In this document: in pieces, positions 25,844 to 33,939 of the stretch
Position numbering within the stretch: the stretch's first letter is position 1
Layout of the letters: each line of letters begins with the position of its first letter
Assembly: GCA_002298995.1 (NCBI GenBank)
Contig: DBMO01000015.1
Span: 6,708-70,707 of the forward strand
Source of the DNA: Desulfarculales bacterium UBA696
GTDB taxonomy: Bacteria; Desulfobacterota; Syntrophobacteria; Syntrophobacterales; Syntrophobacteraceae
Direction: 5' to 3'
Length of the DNA: 64,000 bases
Translations under genes and position numbers: made by a program
The notes under the pieces: model-generated
Told to the model about the DNA's origin: nothing
Seen by the model: the letters and a program-made list of their open reading frames with translations, nothing else
The model's database searches: none

Positions 25844-26846
25844 GAATGCAAAATCCCTGGATCTGATTGATCCCGGAATTCACCTCTTTGTCGGCTTCCG
25901 GGGCTTGGGACTAAAAGAGGAATTGGAAGGAATCATCCGGGAATTCCGTCCCGGAGGGATTGTTCTTTTCAAAAGGAATGTCGAGAACCGCTCGCAGGTC
26001 AAAAAGCTCGTGGCCGATGCGAGAGAATTTTCCCTGGAAGAGACCGGGCGGCCCCTTCTCGTCGCAATAGACCAGGAAGGAGGACCGGTTCAGAGGCTTT
26101 CGCCCCACTTCACGGACCTTCCATCGGCAAAGGAGCTTGCCGCGGAAGGTCCGGAAGCAATCAAAAAATGGGCTCGAAAGGCTGCGTTCGACCTCGTCGA
26201 GATCGGGATCCAGATTAATTTCGCCCCGGTGCTCGATATAGTTCCCGAGGGGAACCATTTTCTGCATCCGAGGTCCCTGGGTTCCTCGCCGCAAATGGTC
26301 GCCGAACTTGGGCGGGCATGGATCGAAGCCCTCCAGGAAAACGGGGTTTCCGCAACAGCGAAACACTTCCCGGGTCTGGGCCGGGCCGCATTGGACCCGC
26401 ACCACTTCTCCCCCGTCATCCAGGACAAAGACCCGGCCGGTTTTTTCGACGACCTTTTACCATTTCGGGCTGCGATGGATGCCGGAGTCCATTGCGTGAT
26501 GAGTTCTCACGCCGTATATCCGGCCATCGATCCCGCCCGGCCCGCAACGCTTTCCCGCAAGATCAACCACCAAATCCTGAGAGAAGATCTCGGGTTCGGC
26601 GGCGTGCTGCTCAGCGACGATCTCGACATGGAGGCAATCGGCGCCAACTACTCGCCCGAACAGGTCCTTGGGCTGGCACTTGCCTGCAGCACCGACTTCA
26701 TGCTCCTCTGCCAAAAAATCGACAATATCAGACCCTTTTTCCGGGCGATAGCCGAACTCATCGAAAGCAACGAACAAATGCGCAAGGCTCACGCGCAATC
26801 CCGGGCAAGAATCGCCCGATTATTTCAATTTCATTTCCCGTATTAA
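25833..26846 (+). CDS. nagZ: Beta-N-acetylhexosaminidase NagZ (GH3)
   Basis: Glycoside hydrolase family 3 enzyme of cell-wall recycling that removes N-acetylglucosamine from muropeptides. The 337-residue protein has the loop motif KHFPGLGRAALDPHH (177-191) and the nucleophile motif SDDLDM (261-266). It lacks a signal peptide, as expected for the cytoplasmic enzyme. Co-transcription with the permease and hydrolase suggests a cell-envelope role for the three-gene unit. Confidence 0.9.
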   Translation: MLDRNAKSLDLIDPGIHLFVGFRGLGLKEELEGIIREFRPGGIVLFKRNVENRSQVKKLVADAREFSLEETGRPLLVAIDQEGGPVQRLSPHFTDLPSAKELAAEGPEAIKKWARKAAFDLVEIGIQINFAPVLDIVPEGNHFLHPRSLGSSPQMVAELGRAWIEALQENGVSATAKHFPGLGRAALDPHHFSPVIQDKDPAGFFDDLLPFRAAMDAGVHCVMSSHAVYPAIDPARPATLSRKINHQILREDLGFGGVLLSDDLDMEAIGANYSPEQVLGLALACSTDFMLLCQKIDNIRPFFRAIAELIESNEQMRKAHAQSRARIARLFQFHFPY

Positions 26847-26864
26847 CGCACAAAACGCCGGCAC

Positions 26865-27551
26865 CTATTTGAAAACCACCACCCTGCCGCTTTCCAGCTC
26901 ATACTTTGCGCCAACTATCTTAACCTTGTTCTTGCTGGCAAATTCCTTGATGATGGGTGAATTCGTCGTGAGGTCCTTCATTGTTAACTTGACATTCTGG
27001 TCTACAGCCGCATCGATCAGCGCTGCCGTATTGCCGTCCTTTACTTCCAGCTTTGCTTTTTTCACTGCAAGCTCGATTGTTCTCAATATCGCACCGATAT
27101 TGCCGTGGGTGGCTCCGTGCGCTTCAGCAGCGGCGCCAACCGCCCCGCACTTCTGATGTCCCAGAACCATGATCAGCGGTGATCCGAGGTGCTCGGCCGC
27201 ATATTCGATGCTGCCCAGGATGACCGGGTCGGCTATATTGCCGGCAACTCTCACCACGAAGATTTCTCCCAGCGACCTGTCGAAAATTATTTCGGGGGGT
27301 ACCCTGGAATCCGAACAGCAAAGGATGATTGCAAAAGGTTTCTGCCCGGCAACGAGCGCCTGCCTTACTTTCGGTTCGCCGGCCTTGTTTATGGTGTTCA
27401 TCTGGTTTTTTATAAATCTTTCGTTTCCATCCATGAGCTTTTGAAGGGCTTCATCGGCCGTAATGCCGGGTCCCGCCTCGGATGCGAAAGTTGTTACGCT
27501 GATCATCAGAAATGCAGCTGTCAACAAAAGAACCAAAATCTGCAACTTCAT
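26865..27551 (-). CDS. Exported beta-class carbonic anhydrase
   Basis: Zinc enzyme interconverting carbon dioxide and bicarbonate. The mature protein shows the beta-class ligands CSDSR (Cys79, Asp81, Arg83) and HxxC (His132, Cys135), with a clear signal peptide (LVLLLTAAFLMISVTTFASEA). Most beta carbonic anhydrases are cytoplasmic, so export is notable. It may supply bicarbonate or CO2 at the periplasmic face. GGGG upstream of ATG. Confidence 0.93.
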   Translation of the reverse strand: MKLQILVLLLTAAFLMISVTTFASEAGPGITADEALQKLMDGNERFIKNQMNTINKAGEPKVRQALVAGQKPFAIILCCSDSRVPPEIIFDRSLGEIFVVRVAGNIADPVILGSIEYAAEHLGSPLIMVLGHQKCGAVGAAAEAHGATHGNIGAILRTIELAVKKAKLEVKDGNTAALIDAAVDQNVKLTMKDLTTNSPIIKEFASKNKVKIVGAKYELESGRVVVFK

Positions 27552-27639
27552 TTTTACCCCTCACTTTTCAGTTGGATTTCAAATCGAGCAATGCGGCCCA
27601 ATGCCGCTCCCGGGAAGCACTTCAGCTTAGATTAAAACC

Positions 27640-27834
27640 ACGCACGCAACAGGGGCGTTTGCCCAAATGGAACTTCTTTTTATCTTCAGCTTCTTGTCAT
27701 GCATTAGCTTTGGAAATACTTGCGAAACGGGAGATAACGTAGGAGTGGGCACGATAAAGCCCGTGCCCACCAAACGTTTTAGTAATTTCTAAGCACCCGG
27801 ATTCCAGCTTTCGCCGGACTGTTACAATGACATA
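27640..27834. repeat. Repeat fragments between carbonic anhydrase and CysRS-like genes
   Basis: Non-coding. It holds GCCCAAATGGAAC (as at 19515), then the hairpin GTGGGCACG...CGTGCCCAC at 27745-27770, which matches the family seen at 62760, and finally ATTCCAGCTTTCGCCGG, a common Desulfobacterota intergenic motif. No gene seen. Confidence 0.55.
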
Positions 27835-27838
27835 TTAT

Positions 27839-29092
27839 TCAAAAAAGCACCTGCAGCACACCATCTATTTTTCGAAGGCGTTTTTCGATTGCCGCCGAGT
27901 GTTTCTGCCCGATCCCGCCGGAAGCATGAATGCCGTGCAGGCTCGAAACGGTTTTGGTAACGCTGTCCAAGGCCTTTCGGGTATCGAGGTCGTCATTCAT
28001 TGCGGACTCGAAGCCGGAGGTTATCTTATCGATTAATTTATCCGCGGCATCCGATGAATTTTTGCCCTTATTTGATGAGGCATGCCCTTTTGCTGAAACT
28101 ATATCGTTTATCTTTGACCGGAGATCGTCCAGCTTGCCCCGGCTTTCGCAAAGCAAGTTTTCGGTAAGGTTAATGCGCTTGCGGTACTGGGTAGACAGAA
28201 GATAATAGCGGATATGCTCCCAGGAGCATCCTCGGGATAGAAGGTCCTCGGGATAGATAATATTGTGGAGGCTTTTTGACATCTTCTTTCCACCCACCAG
28301 CACGTGCTGTCCGTGCAGCCAGTAGCGGGCAAGTTCCTTTCCGGAAACCGATTCCATGACTGCGATGTTGTAGTCGTGGTGACGGTATAGGTTGTCTATG
28401 CCGCCGCAGAAAATATCGAGGCAGTACCCCAGGGTCTGGGAGATCATCGCAGGGTCCTGAATGTTCCAGGAGGGCCTTCCTTTTCCTATTATGGTATCCC
28501 AGAAAACCGAATCCCCTTCCCTGTAGCCGTGCCAGAGGATGAAGTCGCCGAGGTTCCAGCGCTGGCCGGGATAGGTATCCTGCCTGAAGAGCCTTTTTGT
28601 CTTCGGCCATTTGCCGAGGTCGAGCCTGTAGAGCTTTCCGAAGCCCTCGAACTTGAGCGCGTCGAAAAAGACGTCGGATCGGTCCCAGTACGCATACCCC
28701 TTTTTGAGGAGCTTGATTATAAGACGCACGGCCTGGTCCACGCTGGTCGAAGAGCGGGGAATGTTTTGGGGCAGTTTGATCCTGAACCCGCGCGCTTCTT
28801 CAAAAAAGCGATCCGCAACTGCATTGGTTAGGTCCCATACCGTTTTGCCTTCGGCTTCCGCTTCCGATATCGCCTTGTCTTCGATGTCGGTAAAATTCAG
28901 CACCCTGCGCACGTTGTATCCCAGGTATTCAAGGTATCTCTGAAGCGCATCCTCCCATAGGAAGGAGCGGTAGTTGCCAATGTGGGGCCGCCTGTAAATC
29001 GACGGACCGCAGCTAAACATCTTGACCGTCCGGCCCTTCACGGGCTCGAAAGTTTCCTTGGATAGGGTCATTGTGTTTTGAAGCTGGAGCAT
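27839..29092 (-). CDS. Cysteinyl-tRNA synthetase paralogue with altered zinc site
   Basis: Class I synthetase-type protein, 417 residues, related to CysRS. The HIGH-type motif HIGN is at 37-40 and KMSKS at 270-274, so ATP use should persist. Cys28, Thr68, Trp209 and Asp233 are kept. However, where E. coli CysRS has zinc ligands Cys209 and Glu238, this protein has Asp213 (WNIQD) and Asn242 (HHDYN). The C-terminal anticodon-binding domain is shortened by about 40 residues. The protein probably does not charge cysteine in the usual zinc-dependent way. A good AAGGAA ribosome site precedes the start. Confidence 0.85.
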   Translation of the reverse strand: MLQLQNTMTLSKETFEPVKGRTVKMFSCGPSIYRRPHIGNYRSFLWEDALQRYLEYLGYNVRRVLNFTDIEDKAISEAEAEGKTVWDLTNAVADRFFEEARGFRIKLPQNIPRSSTSVDQAVRLIIKLLKKGYAYWDRSDVFFDALKFEGFGKLYRLDLGKWPKTKRLFRQDTYPGQRWNLGDFILWHGYREGDSVFWDTIIGKGRPSWNIQDPAMISQTLGYCLDIFCGGIDNLYRHHDYNIAVMESVSGKELARYWLHGQHVLVGGKKMSKSLHNIIYPEDLLSRGCSWEHIRYYLLSTQYRKRINLTENLLCESRGKLDDLRSKINDIVSAKGHASSNKGKNSSDAADKLIDKITSGFESAMNDDLDTRKALDSVTKTVSSLHGIHASGGIGQKHSAAIEKRLRKIDGVLQVLF

Positions 29093-29330
29093 TGGTTCCG
29101 TTCCTTCCGCCGGCGTGAATATCGGGCCGGTATTGATCGAGCGGCGCTTCGGGACTCTCGAAGATCGCCTGAATCTTCGGATGGTCAGTTCAAAAGTGCA
29201 CCAGCCCTAAACGGACCGGCGGCCTCTGCGTCCCGAATGCGACGGTCTGCCCGAGAAGCAAATACAGGCTGAGAATTTAGAACGAAGAGCGGATTTTGTA
29301 AAGGGAAGCTCTCATCCACCGGCACGCTGC

Positions 29331-30674
29331 CTAGCCGTTTTCGCTCGAAGTCCCTCCCGCGGGCGGGGCTTCGGACTCTTCCGGAAGTTTCTGGACCAGC
29401 ACCTTGTCAACCCTAAGCCCGTCCATATCAACTACCTCGAACCTGTGGCCGCAGCACTCAAAGTGGTCACCTACCGATGGAATTCGCTTGAGAGCGGTCA
29501 TGATGAAGCCGCCCAAAGACCTGAAGCCTGCATCCTTTTCATCCGGAAGGCTTCTTATGTGAAAATAGGCCTTCAGCTCATCGATGGGCAGCATGCCGTC
29601 GACCAGCCAGGATCCGTCTTCTCGCTGGGATATCCTGGGCCCCTCTACGTCTTCAGCCGACATGATATCGCCTACGATTGCCTCCATGATATCGGCAAGG
29701 GTCACAATCCCTTCGATTGTTCCATATTCATCGACGACAATGGCCATTTCCCTGCCCGATTCCCTGAATAGTTCGAGGACCTTTATGGCGTGCATGGTCT
29801 CGTGGACGATCACCGGCTTTTTTACCACGACCCTCAAATCAAATGGCTTCCCTGAAAGGCACCGCCCGACTATGTCCCGTACGTTAAGCACCCCGACAAG
29901 ATTTCCCAGCCGCCCGGCGGCCACGGGAAACCGGGAAAATCCGTTCTTGGCGATCTTTCGCCGTGTCTTCTCAGGCGGATCGTTGAGGTCGAGCCAGACG
30001 ATTTTGTTTCGCGGGGTCATCATTGCACCCACCCGGCGATCGCCAAGCCGAAAAACCCTTTCGACCATTTCCTGCTCGGCTTCGAGGAAGACGCCCGCAA
30101 CGGTTGCCTGTTCTATAAGCGCGCGGATTTCATACTCGGTAACGACCTGGTCTTTTGCGGGCCTGAATCGGATCAGGCGGAGAACGAATTCGGTGGTGAT
30201 ACCGAGCAGGCGTATTACCGGCGAGGCAATCCTGGAAAGAGCCTGCATCGGCCCTGCCACGGCACGCGCAATGGCCTCGGGCCGCGCAATCGCCAGTCTC
30301 TTGGGTATGAGTTCGGCAAGGAGTGAGAAGTATGTGATGAGGCCGACTACGACGGCCAGGGCAATCGTTTCGCTGTACTCGGCAAGGTACGGGACCGTGG
30401 CGATATACATTGCAAGAATCTTAGCAAGCGAGGCCCCCCCGAATGCACCGCTCAAGACGCCTATGAGGGTAATGCCTATTTGGGCAGTTGAGAGAAAACG
30501 CTGAGGATTTTCGGCCAAATCGAGCGCCGCCCGCGCTTTCACGTCACCCTCTTCGGCCCTTTGCTGAAGCCGGACCTTTCTCGACGAGATCACGGCCAGT
30601 TCCGACATTGCAAACAGCCCGTTCATCATTATGAGCAGGCACACGATTACGAGATCCAGAATGCCGTAGAACAT
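29331..30674 (-). CDS. CNNM/HlyC-type membrane protein with CBS domains
   Basis: Membrane protein of the UPF0053/CorB family: N-terminal DUF21 region (about four helices), tandem CBS domains (including MTPRNKIVWL and EYGTIEGIVT) and a C-terminal CorC_HlyC domain. Often called a hemolysin, more likely linked to Mg2+ or Co2+ homeostasis. Start at 30674 (ATG with AGGGGG upstream): the longer frame upstream is encoded by a 9-base repeat array and is not believed. 447 residues. Confidence 0.9.
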   Translation of the reverse strand: MFYGILDLVIVCLLIMMNGLFAMSELAVISSRKVRLQQRAEEGDVKARAALDLAENPQRFLSTAQIGITLIGVLSGAFGGASLAKILAMYIATVPYLAEYSETIALAVVVGLITYFSLLAELIPKRLAIARPEAIARAVAGPMQALSRIASPVIRLLGITTEFVLRLIRFRPAKDQVVTEYEIRALIEQATVAGVFLEAEQEMVERVFRLGDRRVGAMMTPRNKIVWLDLNDPPEKTRRKIAKNGFSRFPVAAGRLGNLVGVLNVRDIVGRCLSGKPFDLRVVVKKPVIVHETMHAIKVLELFRESGREMAIVVDEYGTIEGIVTLADIMEAIVGDIMSAEDVEGPRISQREDGSWLVDGMLPIDELKAYFHIRSLPDEKDAGFRSLGGFIMTALKRIPSVGDHFECCGHRFEVVDMDGLRVDKVLVQKLPEESEAPPAGGTSSENG

Positions 30675-30715
30675 TTCCTCAGCCCCCTGGGTCATGCCAG
30701 GTTGAATTGTAAGAA

Positions 30716-30846
30716 TAGAGGGATTTAAAGGATTAAAGGAATTAGAAGAATTGCAATTGGTTCCCAAATTCCTGAATTCCTCGAATCTTAATTTCCTCTA
30801 ACCCCCCAATCCCTTAAATCCCTTAGATTCCTCAAACTCCTCAAAT
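30716..30846. repeat. 9-base repeat array, locus 2
   Basis: The left arm (about 30716-30757) repeats purine-rich units related to GGATTTAAA, GGATTAAA and GGAATTAGA. The right arm (about 30770-30846) repeats the complementary unit ATTCCTTAA or ATCCCTTAA in a nine-base register. The arms are complementary and could form a hairpin or cruciform. Same unit as 23753-23806. Confidence 0.75.
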
Positions 30847-30852
30847 CAAAAA

Positions 30853-30882
30853 AGGCGGGCTCCAAGACCCGCCTTTTTTGAA
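30853..30882 (-). terminator. Intrinsic terminator of the HPF-cold-shock gene
   Basis: A perfect stem GGCGGG/CCCGCC with a loop ctccaaga, flanked by A-run and T-run, giving an intrinsic terminator in both directions. It lies 36 bases after the stop of the gene at 30919-31449 (minus). Confidence 0.85.
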
Positions 30883-30918
30883 TATATGCATGTGAAAAGG
30901 GACGGACCGCCCGGCCCA

Positions 30919-31449
30919 TCAGGCAATCGAGACGGAACTGGCCTGCGCCCCCTCATCACCCGTATTCTCGATGTAGGTTACCGGAGTGCCAACCTGGAGA
31001 TCTTTGAATTTGCCTTCGAGAACAGAGTTCTCGTGGAAATACACTTCCCTCCCATCGGGGTCGATCAGAAATCCGTAGCCTTCGTCCGGGAAGAGCTTGG
31101 TTACCCGTGCGACGGGTTTTTCCACATGCGTCTTTACCTCGCCCCGCTGCTTATCCGAATATTCCTTGATGCGCCGTTTCGCTGTTTCGAACGAATTCAC
31201 GATTGCCACGTGAAGGTCTTCGTCCGGTTCCCTCTTTATCACCAGTTCACCGCCCGGGACGGTTATGTCGATTCTGACGTTATACGTCATCCCGCTTCGC
31301 TGGCTGCGGTGCGGCATATCGACCTTGACCCGGCATCCGATAATCTGGGGATATAATTTGTCCAGTTTAGCGGCTTTTTCCTTGATCAGATCCTCTATTT
31401 CCCCATTCAGCCGAACATCGCGCGCGCTGATTTCCAAAGGTAATTTCAT
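30919..31449 (-). CDS. Ribosome hibernation factor (HPF/YfiA-like) fused to a cold-shock domain
   Basis: A 176-residue fusion. Residues 1-105 are an S30AE/HPF ribosome-associated domain (SARDVRLNGEIEDLIKEK). Residues about 110-176 are a cold-shock domain with the RNA-binding motif GYGFLIDPDG (RNP1-like) and EVYFHENSV (RNP2-like). The HPF part should bind the 30S decoding centre, and the cold-shock part single-stranded RNA. It stands alone between CNNM and the OsmC fusion. AGGG upstream of ATG. Confidence 0.88.
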   Translation of the reverse strand: MKLPLEISARDVRLNGEIEDLIKEKAAKLDKLYPQIIGCRVKVDMPHRSQRSGMTYNVRIDITVPGGELVIKREPDEDLHVAIVNSFETAKRRIKEYSDKQRGEVKTHVEKPVARVTKLFPDEGYGFLIDPDGREVYFHENSVLEGKFKDLQVGTPVTYIENTGDEGAQASSVSIA

Positions 31450-31645
31450 AAAATTATTCCCTCCCGTGTCTCATCCGGCACCCCCGATGCGCCGTTGCCC
31501 GGCGCGATTGCAGCAGCCGCCCGCAAAAGGGCTGCTCGTGAATCGCCAGCATCCCGCGCCCGGGGTAAAGCCCCACTAATGATAGATTAATCCCCCTGAG
31601 GAGAAACGTCCATTTACCAGTCAGGGCCTGCCTGATGCAACCTTT

Positions 31646-32869
31646 TTATTCCTTTAACCGGCTCTCGATTTTCGTAGGAACCTCGAGTGTCCTGTGAACG
31701 GGACAGTGGTTCGCGATTTCGAGCAGCTTTTTTTTAACCGACTCATCGAGATCTCCCTGCAACTCGATTTCGCGTTCGATGAAATCAATTTTCGTATTCG
31801 CCGACTCACACCCGATGCAGTCCTGCGCATGTATCTTTTGATGCCGCAGCCTGACGATAATGGCCTCAAGCGGCAGCCCCTTACGGTCAGCATACATCCT
31901 TAGGGTCATCCCGGTGCATGCGCCAAGCCCCGCGACCATAAGATCGTAGGGCGTCGGACCCGTGTCAGCCCCTCCCACGGCTATGGGCTCATCCGCAATC
32001 AGGCTGTGCCCGTTCGCTATAATCTCGGTCTGATAGCCCTTCCTCCCCGTGCGCGCTATTACGCGGTTGTCTGACAGGTCACGCTTTATTTCGGGCTTTT
32101 CGAGAACATGCAGGTATTTTTTCGACCAGGCCGCCAGTACCGACCCCACGTAGAGCGAATCCTCGCGGTTAGTGAGAAGATGGTCGGCCTTGTCCAGCGA
32201 TATGAAACTTTTGGGATGGCGGGCGGCCATGAAAATTTTTGCCGCGTTTTCGATCGGCACGATCTGGTCGGCCGGCGAGTGGAAGATAACGAGCGGCTTT
32301 CTGAGCGATCTTATGGTTTGTTCCATGGTGTTTTGCTGGAGATCTTCAAGAAATTGCTTTCGAACCTTGAATGCTCTGCCCGAGATGTTTATCTCTGTTT
32401 TGCCCTTGGTCTCCAGGTCCCGCCGGAACTGCTCACCCAGGAAACGAAGCAGGCTGGAGGGATCGGCCGGGGCGGCTATGGTTGCAACCGCTTGAATAGA
32501 CTCAATTTTATGAGCGGCCTGGATGACCGCGGCCCCACCCAGCGAGTGGCCGATCAGGAGTTTGGGGGCCTCGTAGTTTTCGCGCAGGAATTCGGCGGCG
32601 GCAATAAGATCGGAAACATTGGTGGAAAAATCCGTCTCGGAGAAGTCACCTTCGCTTTCGCCAAGCCCGGTAAAATCGAAGCGAAGGACGGCTATTCCTT
32701 CCATCGCAAGCGCCCGGTCGATGTTTACGACCGCATTGTAGTTCTTGTTGCAGGTAAAGCAGTGGGCAAAGACCGCATAGGCCGACGGCTTCTCATCGAT
32801 CGGAAGATCAAGGCGCGCGGCAAGCCTCTTCCCGTCCGGATTTTTGAAGGAAAGTATTTGAAACTGCAT
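31646..32869 (-). CDS. Bifunctional alpha/beta hydrolase - OsmC protein
   Basis: A 407-residue fusion. The N-terminal alpha/beta hydrolase has nucleophile motif GHSLGG (Ser109) and a C-terminal acid and histidine region (SPADQIVP, KADHL). The C-terminal OsmC domain (about 265-407) has the peroxidatic and resolving cysteines Cys317 (GACTGMTL) and Cys388 (HCPVHRTL). Such hydrolase-OsmC fusions are known. Thiol-based peroxide or acyl-hydroperoxide handling is likely, with no substrate evidence here. Confidence 0.85.
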   Translation of the reverse strand: MQFQILSFKNPDGKRLAARLDLPIDEKPSAYAVFAHCFTCNKNYNAVVNIDRALAMEGIAVLRFDFTGLGESEGDFSETDFSTNVSDLIAAAEFLRENYEAPKLLIGHSLGGAAVIQAAHKIESIQAVATIAAPADPSSLLRFLGEQFRRDLETKGKTEINISGRAFKVRKQFLEDLQQNTMEQTIRSLRKPLVIFHSPADQIVPIENAAKIFMAARHPKSFISLDKADHLLTNREDSLYVGSVLAAWSKKYLHVLEKPEIKRDLSDNRVIARTGRKGYQTEIIANGHSLIADEPIAVGGADTGPTPYDLMVAGLGACTGMTLRMYADRKGLPLEAIIVRLRHQKIHAQDCIGCESANTKIDFIEREIELQGDLDESVKKKLLEIANHCPVHRTLEVPTKIESRLKE

Positions 32870-33154
32870 GAAGACCTCTGGAAGTTGGAGATTAGGAAAA
32901 CGGGACTCGTTGGAAGAAACAAAAACTCAATGAAAAGATTAATCATTGCGGCGTGAGCCGCAATCGGATAACTCCCCCGTCCATCCTTTTTGGAGTGGAA
33001 TGGTGCTGCGAGAGGGGTAGCCGCAGAGGGAAAATCCTTGCTAAAAGCGAAAAACCTCAATAGAATGGCGCGCGCTTTTGGAAGGCGCAATTGAAGCTGT
33101 ACCAAAGGTCAGGTGGAGGAATTCTTTCAAGAACCAAGAGGAGGAGAGTCTAAG

Positions 33155-33592
33155 ATGAGAAAATTGGTTTCGTGCATTATTGCGGCAGTTTTCATGGTTT
33201 CGACGGCCGGATTGGCCTTTGCCCAACCGAAGGCCCCAGATGAAACAACGATCAAGGCTGATATCTTTACCGCCCCGACCAAGGCGCCTGTAAAGTTCAC
33301 CCACAAGAAGCACAACGAAGACTACAAAGTCGCATGCGACAAGTGCCATCACAAGTTCGATGGCGGCAAGAACGTGTGGAAGCAGGGAGATGCGGTCGAT
33401 AAATGCGCAAAGTGCCACACCGAAGCAACCATAAAGGACGAGAAGAAGCTTCCGCCCGATCAGCAGAAACTCAACCTGAAGCTCGCCTACCACAACAACT
33501 GTGTTGGCTGCCATCAGCAGGCCAAGAAAGAAAAGGCCGACTCCAAAGCCCCGGTTAGCTGCAACCAGTGCCATCCCGGCGGCGGACAATAG
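33155..33592 (+). CDS. Periplasmic tetraheme cytochrome c3
   Basis: Class III multiheme cytochrome, 145 residues with a signal peptide (cleaved near AFAQP). Four CxxCH motifs are visible, at about 61-65, 84-88, 116-120 and 136-140, plus extra histidines (for example FTHKKH near 48-53 and H113) for bis-His coordination. It would carry electrons between periplasmic hydrogenase or formate dehydrogenase and membrane complexes. Start with strong GGAGGAG. An upstream in-frame ATG gives a longer N terminus without a signal. Confidence 0.93.
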   Translation: MRKLVSCIIAAVFMVSTAGLAFAQPKAPDETTIKADIFTAPTKAPVKFTHKKHNEDYKVACDKCHHKFDGGKNVWKQGDAVDKCAKCHTEATIKDEKKLPPDQQKLNLKLAYHNNCVGCHQQAKKEKADSKAPVSCNQCHPGGGQ

Positions 33593-33620
33593 TCTCCAGT
33601 CAGTTCATTAGCTGTTATTT

Positions 33621-33652
33621 AAAAGGCCCGCCAAACCGGCGGGCCTTTTTTT
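33621..33652 (+). terminator. Terminator of cytochrome c3
   Basis: Perfect stem AAAAGGCCCGCC/GGCGGGCCTTTT with an aaacc loop, followed by a T-run. It lies 30 bases after the cytochrome stop codon. Confidence 0.88.
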
Positions 33653-33653
33653 A

Positions 33654-33677
33654 TTGTGCGCCCTTCCGGGCGCACAA
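33654..33677. other. Second perfect hairpin between cytochrome c3 and ferredoxin
   Basis: Stem TTGTGCGCCC/GGGCGCACAA with a four-base loop. It sits between two terminators. Role unknown; perhaps a bidirectional barrier. Confidence 0.7.
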
Positions 33678-33680
33678 TGC

Positions 33681-33720
33681 AAAAGCCGCCTGGCCCGGAA
33701 ATGAGACAAGCGGCTTTTTT
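33681..33720 (-). terminator. Bidirectional terminator, ferredoxin side
   Basis: Stem AAAAGCCGC/GCGGCTTTT with a loop of about 20 bases and a flanking T-run. It lies 31 bases past the ferredoxin stop codon on the minus strand. Confidence 0.7.
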
Positions 33721-33750
33721 CTTCGATAGGATTCCAACTAGATGAGGCGT

Positions 33751-33939
33751 CTAGACTTCCTCCACCGTGATCGCACCGTGCTCGCAAACTTCCACACAGC
33801 TCTCGCAACCCAGGCACTCATCTTCGTTCACCGGTTCCGCCTTGCCGTCTACCAGTTCATATACATCTACGGGGCATACATCTACGCATTCGGCATCGCC
33901 AGTGCATTTGTCCTTATCAACCGTTACCTTAAAGCTCAT
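33751..33939 (-). CDS. Small dicluster ferredoxin with Asp ligand in cluster I
   Basis: 62-residue ferredoxin. Cluster II motif is complete: Cys42, 45, 48 with Cys22 donated. Cluster I has Cys12, Asp15 and Cys18 (CTGDAEC), with Cys52 as the fourth ligand. An aspartate in the second position of CxxCxxC is known in Pyrococcus furiosus and Desulfovibrio africanus ferredoxins, where the cluster can be [4Fe-4S] or lose iron to [3Fe-4S]. Good GGAGG ribosome site. Convergent with cytochrome c3. Confidence 0.92.
   Translation of the reverse strand: MSFKVTVDKDKCTGDAECVDVCPVDVYELVDGKAEPVNEDECLGCESCVEVCEHGAITVEEV

Noticed and set aside
30675..30767. N-terminal extension of the CNNM protein
   Set aside because: Encoded by a 9-base repeat array; the internal ATG at 30674 has a proper ribosome site and starts the membrane domain.
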